From contig DIFU01000050.1 of the NCBI GenBank assembly GCA_002419285.1, forward strand, positions 1 to 8,211: a stretch of 8,211 nt of DNA, written 5' to 3'. Made by a program: the position numbers and the translations under genes. The notes under the pieces are model-generated. The model was not told the DNA's origin and ran no database searches. It saw nothing but the letters and a program-made list of their open reading frames with translations. Numbering within the stretch: the first letter of the stretch is position 1; every line of letters starts with the position of its first letter. The stretch comes from Prolixibacteraceae bacterium UBA5740 (GTDB lineage: Bacteria; Bacteroidota; Bacteroidia; Bacteroidales; Prolixibacteraceae). Shown here piece after piece: positions 1 through 6,496 of this stretch.

Positions 1-72
1 GGAATCATTGATGATTTCAGTCTGAAAAAAGCAGTAATTTATGCCGAAATTATTCAGCCTAAGTATTTTTAA
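1..72 (+). CDS. C-terminal end of an unidentified protein (5' truncated)
   Basis: Frame 1 is the only plus-strand frame open from the window edge; it runs 23 codons and stops at TAA (70-72). The residues visible end in KKAVIYAEIIQPKYF, which has a protein-like mix of hydrophobic and charged residues. The other two plus-strand frames meet a stop within the first 25 bases. The fragment is too short to identify, and I assign no function. It lies upstream of the greA promoter region and is probably a separate transcription unit. Confidence 0.5.
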   Translation, partial: GIIDDFSLKKAVIYAEIIQPKYF

Positions 73-107
73 TGGCTGAAAGTCAGGATTTAATTTTTCA
101 GTTCTAC

Positions 108-138
108 TTTTTATAATTAAGATATTTAATTAAATTTG
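108..138 (+). promoter_or_regulatory. Candidate Bacteroidetes-type promoter for greA
   Basis: TAAATTTG at 131-138 matches the -7 element TAnnTTTG of the Bacteroidetes primary sigma factor exactly. TTTT at 108-111 sits 19 bases upstream, where the -33 element (TTTG) is expected. The predicted start of transcription is around 142-146. No other TAnnTTTG copy lies between here and the greA start codon, so this is the best candidate for the greA-HIT unit. Confidence 0.6.
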
Positions 139-145
139 CGCTCAT

Positions 146-184
146 GGAAGAGTTCCGTTTCAACGGGATTCTTTCTGTTTTTTT
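146..184 (+). terminator. Intrinsic-terminator-like hairpin in the greA leader (possible attenuator)
   Basis: Positions 146-158 pair with 163-175 as 13 consecutive base pairs, three of them G-T wobbles, around a TTCA loop; the core is CCGT/ACGG. Two bases later comes a run of seven T (178-184). This is the form of a Rho-independent terminator. It lies downstream of the candidate promoter at 108-138 and 33 bases before the greA ATG. It could be an attenuator that releases an RNA of about 40 nt, or simply the terminator of the gene ending at 72. The position just after the predicted start site favours the attenuator reading. Confidence 0.6.
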
Positions 185-205
185 ATGTACTATAGTAAAA
201 ACAAT

Positions 206-210
206 GGAGG
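206..210 (+). promoter_or_regulatory. Shine-Dalgarno sequence GGAGG fixing the greA start
   Basis: GGAGG stands 7 bases before the ATG at 218. It decides the start: the earlier in-frame ATG at 185 lies at the end of the terminator T-run and would add 11 residues not expected in GreA. Strong Shine-Dalgarno sites are uncommon in this phylum, and the other genes in the window lack one. Confidence 0.65.
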
Positions 211-217
211 AAAAGGT

Positions 218-691
218 ATGACGAAAGTTACCTATCTCACAGAAGATGGTTTGCGAAAACTACGGGAAGACTTAGAAACCCTCGTAAATATCGAACGCCC
301 TAAAATATCAAAGCTCATCGGAGAAGCTATTGAAAAGGGTGATATATCGGAAAATGCAGAATATGATGCAGCCAAAGATGCCCAGGGGCTTCTTGAGGCT
401 AAAATCGCTCACTTACAATCAAAGATTGCAAGTGCACGAATTATTGATGAATCGAAGATTGATACCAGTCAGGTACAGATCCTGAACAAGGTTACCATCA
501 AAAACAGAAAAAGTAACGCAACGATGGTATACATGATTGTTCCTGAATCCGAAGCTAACCTGAAAGAATCTAAAATTTCGGTGAATACCCCCATCGCCAA
601 AGGTCTAATGGGCAAAAAAGTGGGTGATCTAGTCGACATTAAAGTACCTTCAGGGGTAATTGAATTTGAAATTATTGATATTTCACTGTAA
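218..691 (+). CDS. greA: Transcription elongation factor GreA
   Basis: GreA enters the secondary channel of RNA polymerase and stimulates cleavage of the 3' end of backtracked transcripts, rescuing stalled complexes. From the ATG at 218 the product is 157 aa, the usual family length. The N-terminal part (about residues 1-75) is the coiled coil. Its tip carries the family signature GDISENAEYDAAKDAQG, with acidic D42 and E45 matching the catalytic pair D41/E44 of E. coli GreA. Residues from about 80 on form the FKBP-like C-terminal domain that binds polymerase, including the ending typical of the family (GLMGKKVGDLVDIKVPSG). It is followed after 10 bases by the HIT gene and is almost certainly cotranscribed with it. 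The leader carries a promoter, a terminator-like hairpin and a strong ribosome binding site. Confidence 0.96.
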   Translation: MTKVTYLTEDGLRKLREDLETLVNIERPKISKLIGEAIEKGDISENAEYDAAKDAQGLLEAKIAHLQSKIASARIIDESKIDTSQVQILNKVTIKNRKSNATMVYMIVPESEANLKESKISVNTPIAKGLMGKKVGDLVDIKVPSGVIEFEIIDISL

Positions 692-701
692 AGCAATCAT
701 C

Positions 702-1103
702 ATGTCAACGATTTTTACAAAGATCATCAATGGAGAAATTCCAGCCTTCAAAGTTGCCGAGACTGACAACTTCCTGGCTTTTCTCGATATTTTTCCGGTT
801 GCCAAGGGTCACACCCTGGTTATCCCCAAGAAAGAGGTAGATGATATTTTTGATCTTGACCCTGAAATCTATACCGGGCTGCAGGTTTTTGCCATGAAGG
901 TTGCCCATGGACTTCGAAAGGCCATTCCATGCAAAAAAATTGGAACCATGGTTCTCGGACTTGAAGTGCCTCATGCCCACATCCACCTGGTGCCCCTGCA
1001 AACAGAAGCCGATCTGCTACATTTCAATCAGAAACTTCAGGTTTCCAAAGAAGAGATGGAAGAGATCAGAAAAAGCATTGCTGCCCAAATACAACTCAGG
1101 TAG
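702..1103 (+). CDS. HIT family (histidine triad) nucleotide-binding protein
   Basis: HIT proteins are small cytoplasmic hydrolases or transferases that act on nucleotide phosphoramidates or dinucleotide polyphosphates. The histidine triad is visible as HAHIHLVP (H91, H93, H95); the N-terminal signature runs from IFTKIINGEIP through GHTLVIPKK (H37). The ATG at 702 gives 133 aa starting MSTIFTKI, as in family members. The earlier ATG at 660 lies inside greA and would add 14 unrelated residues. The Cys often found in the IFCKI motif of zinc-containing HIT proteins is Thr here, so the structural zinc site is probably absent. The gene follows greA by 10 bases without a visible ribosome binding site, and a terminator follows its stop. 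The physiological substrate cannot be told from sequence. Confidence 0.93.
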   Translation: MSTIFTKIINGEIPAFKVAETDNFLAFLDIFPVAKGHTLVIPKKEVDDIFDLDPEIYTGLQVFAMKVAHGLRKAIPCKKIGTMVLGLEVPHAHIHLVPLQTEADLLHFNQKLQVSKEEMEEIRKSIAAQIQLR

Positions 1104-1108
1104 CGTTT

Positions 1109-1132
1109 AAACCCGGCTATCCGGGTTTTTTT
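1109..1132 (+). terminator. Rho-independent terminator of the greA-HIT unit
   Basis: AAACCCGG (1109-1116) pairs perfectly with CCGGGTTT (1121-1128) around the loop CTAT. T continues from the stem to 1132. It begins 5 bases after the HIT stop codon. Confidence 0.9.
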
Positions 1133-1267
1133 ATGCCCTCATCTTCAGTCTTTTACATTACATCCCGTTTAATATTCAGGCATTATCATCGCCCATTGTT
1201 TCCCAAATTCCAGTTTTGGTGTTAATAACCTGTGAGAACCTCTGGCCTGTTTTTTTCAAATAAGGCT

Positions 1268-1275
1268 TAATTTTG
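1268..1275 (+). promoter_or_regulatory. Candidate promoter -7 element for dnaE
   Basis: TAATTTTG matches TAnnTTTG and is the only full match I found in the gap between the terminator and dnaE. It would start transcription near 1282, leaving a leader of about 23 bases. There is no good TTTG at the -33 position, only a weak CCTG at 1246-1249, so support is moderate. I see nothing else convincing in 1133-1304. Confidence 0.4.
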
Positions 1276-1304
1276 GATATTGAACCATCTGAACAAAGTT
1301 ATCA

Positions 1305-4300
1305 ATGATACCATTCACTCATTTACACGTCCATTCCCAATACTCAATTCTCGACGGCGCTGCCAGTATCAGCGGACTGGTTGAAAAGGCAAAATCGGAT
1401 GGAATGAATGCCCTCGCCTTGACTGACCATGGATCCATGCTGGGTATAAAAGAGTTTCACGGCACTTGCAAAAAAGCCGGTATCAAACCCATTCTGGGTT
1501 GCGAAACCTATGTTGCATCCCGATCTATAGAAGACAAATCAGGCAAGGAAGACCGATCGGGTGACCACCTGATCCTGCTTGCGAAAAATAAAACGGGATA
1601 CCAGAATCTGGTAAAACTGATTTCCATTGCCAATATGGAAGGGTTTTATTATAAACCCAGGATTGACAAAAACCTGCTACAGAAATATTCAGAAGGGCTG
1701 ATTGCTTCTTCGGCTTGTTTGGGGGGCGAAATTGCCACCCTGATTTATGAAGGTAAACTTGATGAGGCTGAAGAAGCTGTTCAATGGTTCAAAGGTATTT
1801 TCGGCGACGATTACTACCTCGAACTGATGAGGCATCCTTCAGAATTACCACAGCTAAGACAGGAGGTATATGACAAACAGGTATTGGTAAACGAACACCT
1901 CATCCAATTTGCCAGAAAGTACGGCGTCAAACTGATTGCGACCAATGATATCCATTTTATCAACGCCGAAGATGCCGATGCACATGATCTGCTGATCTGC
2001 CTCAATACAGGTAAAGACCTGGATGATCCTAACAGGATGCGGTATACCAAACAGGAATGGTTCAAAACCACTGCCGAAATGAACCGGTTGTTTGCCGATG
2101 TTCCGGAAGCGCTGGCCAATACCGCGGAGGTTGTCGAAAAAGTGGAAGAATTCAAACTCGACAGTGATCCAATCATGCCTGTATTCCCCATACCCGAAGA
2201 ATTTGGCAGTGAAGAAGATTTCAAGAGTCAACTTACCGAAGAAAACCTGATCAAGGAATTTGGAGAGAAGTCATACAATCGACTTGGCGGCTTCCAGAAA
2301 GTGGCAAGGGTGAAATTTGAATCCGAATACCTGAAGCACCTTGCCTATCTTGGCGCTAAAGAGAGGTATGGTGATCCGGTTCCTGAACACGTGAGTACCC
2401 GCCTTGATTTTGAACTTGATGTCATCAAAACCATGGGGTTCCCTGGCTATTTTCTAATTACCCAAGACTTTATAAATGCCGCCAGGAATATGGGAGTTTT
2501 GGTTGGACCCGGCAGGGGATCAGCTGCCGGTGCTGCCGTATCTTTCTGCACAGGTATCACCAATATCGATCCCATTAAATTTGATCTACTCTTTGAACGG
2601 TTCCTGAATCCCGACAGGATTTCACTCCCCGATGTCGATATCGACTTTGATGACGACGGCCGGCAACTGGTTCTCGAATGGGTGGTAAATAAATACGGCA
2701 GAGACAAGGTCGCACACATCTGTACTTTTGGCACCATGGCTACCAAACTGGCCATTCGTGATGTGGCCAGGGTCCTGAAACTCCCGCTGCCTGAAGCCGA
2801 CCGGCTCGCCAAACTGGTTCCGGAGGCACCCAAGATGACTTTTAAGAAAGCCTTCCAGGAAAGCCCTGAACTCAAAAAGGAACTTTCGTCATCAAATCCA
2901 CTGATTACCAAAACCCTCGAATTTGCAGGGGTTTTGGAAGGTTCCGTTCGTCAGACTGGTGTCCATGCCTGCGGAATTATCATCAGTCGCGATCCCCTGT
3001 CGGATCATATTCCACTGATGCCTACCAAGGACGACAACCTTCCCACCACACAATACGACGGCCGCTTTGTGGAGAGCATCGGCCTTCTGAAAATGGATTT
3101 TCTGGGTCTCAAGACTTTATCCATCATAAAGGAAACCCTTGAGAATATTAAACTTTCTACAGGAAAGGAACTTGACATTGAAAAAATCTCTTTCGATGAT
3201 GCAGAAACGTACGAACTGTTCAGCAGGGGAGAAACAACAGCCATCTTCCAGTTCGAATCGGAAGGAATGAAAAAGCATCTTCGCGACCTTAAACCAAACC
3301 GATTTGAGGATTTGGTAGCCATGAATGCTCTCTACAGACCGGGTCCGATGGATTATATCCCGGAATATATCGCACGAAAACATGGAAAGAAAAAGGTGGA
3401 GTACGACCTTCCCATGATGGAAAAATACCTGAGCGACACTTATGGAATTACCGTATTCCAGGAACAGGTGATGTTACTATCGAGGCTTCTTGCCAACTTT
3501 ACCCGAGGTGATTCCGACACCTTGCGAAAAGCGATGGGTAAAAAGATTGAATCACTCATGAAGGAGCTGAAGCAGAAATTCGTTACCGGCTGCAAGGAAA
3601 ATCCGCAATTCATCAGCGAATGCCAGGAAGTCAACAAAAAGCCTGACGACGTCATTGAAAAAATCTGGCGCGACTGGGAAGCATTTGCTTCCTATGCCTT
3701 CAATAAGTCACATTCGGTGTGCTATGCCTATATTGCATACCAGACTGGCTTCCTGAAGGCACATTACCCGGCTGAATTCATGGCAGCTAACCTTAGCCGG
3801 AACCTCAATCACATTACCGAAATCACGAAATTCATGCAGGAATGCAAACGAATGAAACTCAACGTTCTCGGACCAGATGTGAATGAGAGCTTCGTGAAAT
3901 TCATGGTAAACCGTAAAGGAGACATCCGCTTTGGACTGGCTGCAGTGAAAGGGGTGGGTGAAGGTGCAGTGCAGGAAATCATTCGAATACGACAGAAGGA
4001 GGGGGAATTTAAGGATATTTATGATTTTGCCGAACGAGTCAACCTACAAACAGTCAATAAAAAGAACTTGGAAGCCATGGCCATGGCAGGAGCCTTCGAA
4101 GGTTTCGGAAACATCAACCGGCGCCAATTCTTTGCAGGCGAAAACGAAAACGATCCCATTTCCTTTATAGAGAAACTGATCAGGTACGGTACCAAAATAC
4201 AATCGGAAGGAAACTCAATGCAACACAGCCTTTTTGGAGATCTGGGAAGCCAGCAGGTTTTAAAGAAACCTGAACTTCCCCAAATCGAGGAATGGCCCAA

Positions 4301-4949
4301 ACTTATTTTGCTCGAGAAGGAAAAAAGCCTGATCGGAGTATATCTGACCGCACACCCTCTCGACGATTATAAACTTGAAATTGACCATTTCTGTACCAAG
4401 GGAGTGGGACTGAAGGACCTGAATGAACAAATGAGCAAATTCAAGGAAAAGGACCTGACTTTCGGATGTATGGTGACGGAAGCCTCCGAGGGCACCTCCA
4501 AAGCTGGAACACCCTACAGTAAAATGACCATTTCGGATTATACCGATTCTCTTCAGATCTTTTTCTTCAAACAGGATTACATTGAATACGGAAAATACTG
4601 CAAGCCGGGTATTTTTGTCCTGATCAGGGGAAAAGTCCAGAGCCGATACAGCTCAGAAGCCCTTGAATTCAGGGTTTCGCATATGGAGCTTCTGTCTGAA
4701 GTCAGGCAGAATCAGGTAAAAACCGTGACCTTAACCATACCGCTACCCTCAATCAGCAAGTCGATAGTTGACCGCCTGGAGAACCTAGCCCAAGTGCACA
4801 AAGGAAAAGCCCTTATCAAATTTAATGTTTACGATCCTGAAACCAATCGCAGTATTCAATTGTTCTCTCGTAATACGAGAATTTCACTGGATAATCAGTT
4901 TCTCGATTTTTTTGAGGAGCATCCTGAAATTGTTTATCGTATCAATTAA
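1305..4949 (+). CDS. dnaE: DNA polymerase III subunit alpha
   Basis: This is the catalytic subunit of the replicative DNA polymerase, 1214 aa, slightly longer than E. coli DnaE (1160 aa) as is usual in this phylum. Order of parts: PHP domain (about 4-290), starting HLHVHSQYS and including TDHGS (D41-H42), GCE (E67), C138, H177 and NDIH (D215, H217); the polymerase palm with the catalytic aspartates D443 and D445 in PDVDIDF and D598 in MDFLGL; fingers up to about 800 (AFNKSHSVCYAYIAYQ); a helix-hairpin-helix region near 880-925 (VKGVGEGAV); the motif QHSLF at 973-977, which fits the internal sliding-clamp binding site; an OB fold at about 1051-1125; and a C-terminal tail that should contact the clamp-loader tau subunit. 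There is no DnaQ-like exonuclease insert, so it is not PolC. The start at 1305 fits the family because the HLHVH motif must lie near the N terminus. No ribosome binding site is visible. Confidence 0.98.
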   Translation: MIPFTHLHVHSQYSILDGAASISGLVEKAKSDGMNALALTDHGSMLGIKEFHGTCKKAGIKPILGCETYVASRSIEDKSGKEDRSGDHLILLAKNKTGYQNLVKLISIANMEGFYYKPRIDKNLLQKYSEGLIASSACLGGEIATLIYEGKLDEAEEAVQWFKGIFGDDYYLELMRHPSELPQLRQEVYDKQVLVNEHLIQFARKYGVKLIATNDIHFINAEDADAHDLLICLNTGKDLDDPNRMRYTKQEWFKTTAEMNRLFADVPEALANTAEVVEKVEEFKLDSDPIMPVFPIPEEFGSEEDFKSQLTEENLIKEFGEKSYNRLGGFQKVARVKFESEYLKHLAYLGAKERYGDPVPEHVSTRLDFELDVIKTMGFPGYFLITQDFINAARNMGVLVGPGRGSAAGAAVSFCTGITNIDPIKFDLLFERFLNPDRISLPDVDIDFDDDGRQLVLEWVVNKYGRDKVAHICTFGTMATKLAIRDVARVLKLPLPEADRLAKLVPEAPKMTFKKAFQESPELKKELSSSNPLITKTLEFAGVLEGSVRQTGVHACGIIISRDPLSDHIPLMPTKDDNLPTTQYDGRFVESIGLLKMDFLGLKTLSIIKETLENIKLSTGKELDIEKISFDDAETYELFSRGETTAIFQFESEGMKKHLRDLKPNRFEDLVAMNALYRPGPMDYIPEYIARKHGKKKVEYDLPMMEKYLSDTYGITVFQEQVMLLSRLLANFTRGDSDTLRKAMGKKIESLMKELKQKFVTGCKENPQFISECQEVNKKPDDVIEKIWRDWEAFASYAFNKSHSVCYAYIAYQTGFLKAHYPAEFMAANLSRNLNHITEITKFMQECKRMKLNVLGPDVNESFVKFMVNRKGDIRFGLAAVKGVGEGAVQEIIRIRQKEGEFKDIYDFAERVNLQTVNKKNLEAMAMAGAFEGFGNINRRQFFAGENENDPISFIEKLIRYGTKIQSEGNSMQHSLFGDLGSQQVLKKPELPQIEEWPKLILLEKEKSLIGVYLTAHPLDDYKLEIDHFCTKGVGLKDLNEQMSKFKEKDLTFGCMVTEASEGTSKAGTPYSKMTISDYTDSLQIFFFKQDYIEYGKYCKPGIFVLIRGKVQSRYSSEALEFRVSHMELLSEVRQNQVKTVTLTIPLPSISKSIVDRLENLAQVHKGKALIKFNVYDPETNRSIQLFSRNTRISLDNQFLDFFEEHPEIVYRIN

Positions 4950-4959
4950 TGTATTTTTG
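4929..4959 (+). promoter_or_regulatory. Candidate promoter for trxA
   Basis: TATTTTTG at 4952-4959 matches TAnnTTTG. ATTG at 4929-4932, within the end of dnaE, stands 19 bases upstream as a near match to the TTTG -33 element. Transcription would begin near 4966, about 26 bases before the trxA ATG. No terminator separates dnaE from trxA, so trxA may also be read from the dnaE transcript. Confidence 0.5.
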
Positions 4960-4991
4960 CGATATTTAATAAAAACTAAATAATTAGCGAT

Positions 4992-5309
4992 ATGGCTTTA
5001 GAAATCACTGATGGAAATTTCGAAGAACTGGTAATGAAATCAGATAAGCCCGTAATGATTGATTTTTGGGCAGTGTGGTGTGGTCCATGCCGTATGATCG
5101 CTCCTTTCGTCGAAGAAATGGCCAAGGAGTACGATGGCAAGGCGGTAATAGGAAAAGTGGATGTTGACTCCAACCCGGCAGTTGCTGCCCAGTTTGGTAT
5201 CCGAAATATCCCTACCGTACTTTTTGTCAAGGATGGTAAAGTTGTTGACAAACAGGTTGGAGCCTGTCCTAAAACAGTACTTACATCCAAAATGGATGCC
5301 CTGATCTGA
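4992..5309 (+). CDS. trxA: Thioredoxin
   Basis: This is a cytoplasmic dithiol-disulfide oxidoreductase that reduces protein disulfides and supplies electrons to enzymes such as ribonucleotide reductase; it is itself reduced by thioredoxin reductase. It is full length at 105 aa, with no signal peptide. The active site WCGPC has C30 and C33. The buried aspartate is D24 (E. coli D26) and the cis-proline is P74 in RNIPTVLF. The substrate-groove loop reads VGACPK, with an extra cysteine at 92 where E. coli has leucine. The gene lies 42 bases after dnaE and has its own candidate promoter. A hairpin terminator lies about 95 bases beyond its stop. Confidence 0.96.
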   Translation: MALEITDGNFEELVMKSDKPVMIDFWAVWCGPCRMIAPFVEEMAKEYDGKAVIGKVDVDSNPAVAAQFGIRNIPTVLFVKDGKVVDKQVGACPKTVLTSKMDALI

Positions 5310-5348
5310 TCATTCCGCAGTCTTAATCAGTCGCAACCGGGAATGATC
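5308..5348. repeat. 9-bp inverted repeat after trxA
   Basis: GATCATTCC (5308-5316) and GGAATGATC (5340-5348) are perfect reverse complements separated by 23 bases. The left arm overlaps the trxA stop codon. No T-run follows, so this is not a classical terminator by itself. It may protect or fold the 3' end of the trxA message. Confidence 0.5.
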
Positions 5349-5356
5349 CAATTCCA

Positions 5357-5371
5357 ACCAATGTGATTGGT
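5357..5371. repeat. 6-bp inverted repeat with GTG loop
   Basis: ACCAAT (5357-5362) and ATTGGT (5366-5371) flank the three bases GTG. The GTG at 5363 is the furthest upstream in-frame start possible for the DUF58 gene; its position in a hairpin loop ahead of the terminator argues against its use. Confidence 0.4.
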
Positions 5372-5402
5372 ATTATCCACACGAAGCAATTCTGGACAAC
5401 TA

Positions 5403-5455
5403 CACGGTTTGAAACCATAGAAAATGCTAATTTTGAGTTTCAAACCGTGTTTTTT
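5403..5455 (+). terminator. Intrinsic terminator of trxA, 13-bp stem and T6
   Basis: CACGGTTTGAAAC (5403-5415) pairs perfectly with GTTTCAAACCGTG (5437-5449), and six T follow directly (5450-5455). The 21-base interior can form a second small stem, AAAAT (5421-5425) with ATTTT (5430-5434) around GCTA. It is 93 bases after the trxA stop and ends next to the probable DUF58 start codon. Confidence 0.75.
5408..5435 (+). promoter_or_regulatory. Candidate DUF58 promoter inside the terminator hairpin
   Basis: TAATTTTG at 5428-5435 matches TAnnTTTG, and TTTG at 5408-5411 is a perfect -33 element, but the spacing of 16 bases is shorter than the 19 seen for greA and trxA here. Both boxes lie within the hairpin at 5403-5449. 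Transcription would start near 5442, in the right arm of the stem, so a message from here would not form the terminator. Confidence 0.35.
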
Positions 5456-6385
5456 GTGAAAAATCTTTCCGACATACAGGAACTTCAGCAGTTCGATAAC
5501 CTCGATCTGATAGCGCATGAGGTCGTTGAAGGCTTCATTACAGGCCTTCACAGAAGTCCCTTCCATGGATTTTCCGTCGAATTTGCGGAACACAGGCTTT
5601 ACAACCAGGGTGAATCAACCAAACCCATCGACTGGAAGCTATTTGCCCGTACTGACAAGCTTTTTGTCAAACAATACGAAGAAGAGACCAACCTGCGATG
5701 CCAATTGGTAATCGATACTTCCTCATCCATGTTGTTTCCATATTCCAAGGGATCAAAACGGCTATTCAATAAACTTTCATTTTCGGTCTATACCGCTGCA
5801 GCATTGATCTACCTTCTCAGAAAACAACGAGATGCTGTTGGCCTCACCCTGTTCTCCGATGAAATCGAGTTTCATTCCCAACCCCGTATTTCACCTGTCA
5901 ATGCGGAGCTGATGATGGGAAAACTCTCTGAACTTCTGCAACCCGAGAATGCAAGACTGAGAAAAAACACAAATACCACAGCCATCCTGCACCAGATAGC
6001 CGAAAGTATCCATAAGCGCTCGCTTGTGGTTATCTTCAGCGATATGCTTGACAATGAAAAGACGGATGAGCTGTTTTCGGCCCTCCAGCATTTAAGGTAT
6101 AATAAACATGAGGTTCTCCTTTTTCATGTCACCGACCACAAACAGGAAAGGGAATTCCGATTCAGCAACAAACCCCACAAGTTTGTCGACCTGGAGACCG
6201 GACAGGTAGTCAAGCTCAATCCATGGGAAATCAAAACAACTTACACACAGAGTGTTAATGAATATTTCAGTGAACTGAAAGTCAAGTGCGGCCAATATAA
6301 AATTGATCTGGCTGAAGCCGACATTAACGAAGATTTCAAGCATGTCCTTTTTACTTACCTTGTGAAACGGAAGAAACTCTATTGA
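5456..6385 (+). CDS. DUF58 domain-containing protein (von Willebrand A-like)
   Basis: This protein has the DUF58 fold, related to the von Willebrand factor A domain. Such proteins often occur with MoxR-type AAA ATPases and are thought to act in metal-dependent protein assembly or envelope stress, but the exact role is unknown. From the GTG at 5456 it is 309 aa. The family signature IDWKLFARTDKLFVKQYEEETN lies near residues 58-79 and is followed by the MIDAS-type metal motif DTSSS (D87-S91). VVIFSDMLDN and the stretch SALQHLRYNKHEVLLFHV further match the family. No signal peptide or membrane segment is apparent. Start choice: family similarity begins near QQFDNLDLIA (residues 11-20). GTG at 5447 and 5363 are also in frame, giving 312 and 340 aa, but both lie inside or before the terminator hairpin. 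No ATG is available upstream in frame. No MoxR gene is visible next to it. Confidence 0.9.
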   Translation: MKNLSDIQELQQFDNLDLIAHEVVEGFITGLHRSPFHGFSVEFAEHRLYNQGESTKPIDWKLFARTDKLFVKQYEEETNLRCQLVIDTSSSMLFPYSKGSKRLFNKLSFSVYTAAALIYLLRKQRDAVGLTLFSDEIEFHSQPRISPVNAELMMGKLSELLQPENARLRKNTNTTAILHQIAESIHKRSLVVIFSDMLDNEKTDELFSALQHLRYNKHEVLLFHVTDHKQEREFRFSNKPHKFVDLETGQVVKLNPWEIKTTYTQSVNEYFSELKVKCGQYKIDLAEADINEDFKHVLFTYLVKRKKLY

Positions 6386-6390
6386 ATCAG

Positions 6391-6426
6391 CTTTCTCTTT
6401 GATAAACCTGAGAAAGAACTCTTTTT
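6391..6426 (+). terminator. Weak intrinsic terminator after the DUF58 gene
   Basis: CTTTCTC (6391-6397) pairs with GAGAAAG (6410-6416), and TTT (6398-6400) can add pairs with AAA (6404-6406) across a bulge. Five T follow at 6422-6426 after a 5-base gap. The stem is AT-rich and the T-run is set apart, so support is modest. It lies 6 bases beyond the stop codon. Confidence 0.4.
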
Positions 6427-6496
6427 CATAAAACATACCTGACAATTGCCGGAATGCTCTGGCATATTTAAAATATCTAAACCAAAACCATTGAAC

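Noticed and set aside
76..101. CTGAAA/TTTCAG 6-bp inverted repeat after the first gene, as a terminator
   Set aside because: The stem is short with a 14-base loop and the T-run begins 6 bases later; it is too weak to call.
185..217. In-frame ATG at 185 as the greA start
   Set aside because: It lies directly at the end of the terminator T-run, and the ATG at 218 has a strong ribosome binding site and gives the family length of 157 aa.
1814..2231. Long minus-strand open frames opposite dnaE
   Set aside because: They overlap a highly conserved polymerase gene in full, have no recognisable domains and low-complexity serine-rich content, as expected of antisense shadows.
4074..4090. GCCATGGCCATGGC palindrome in dnaE
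   Set aside because: It is explained by the coding of alternating Ala-Met residues within a conserved protein region.
5362..5382. TGTGATTGGTATTATCCACA as a CRP-like operator
   Set aside because: The two halves are an imperfect palindrome, and the left half is already part of a short hairpin; one loose match is not evidence.
6464..6476. ATATTTAAAATAT near the GH2 gene as a promoter
   Set aside because: It is AT-rich but lacks TTTG at the needed position, so it does not match TAnnTTTG.
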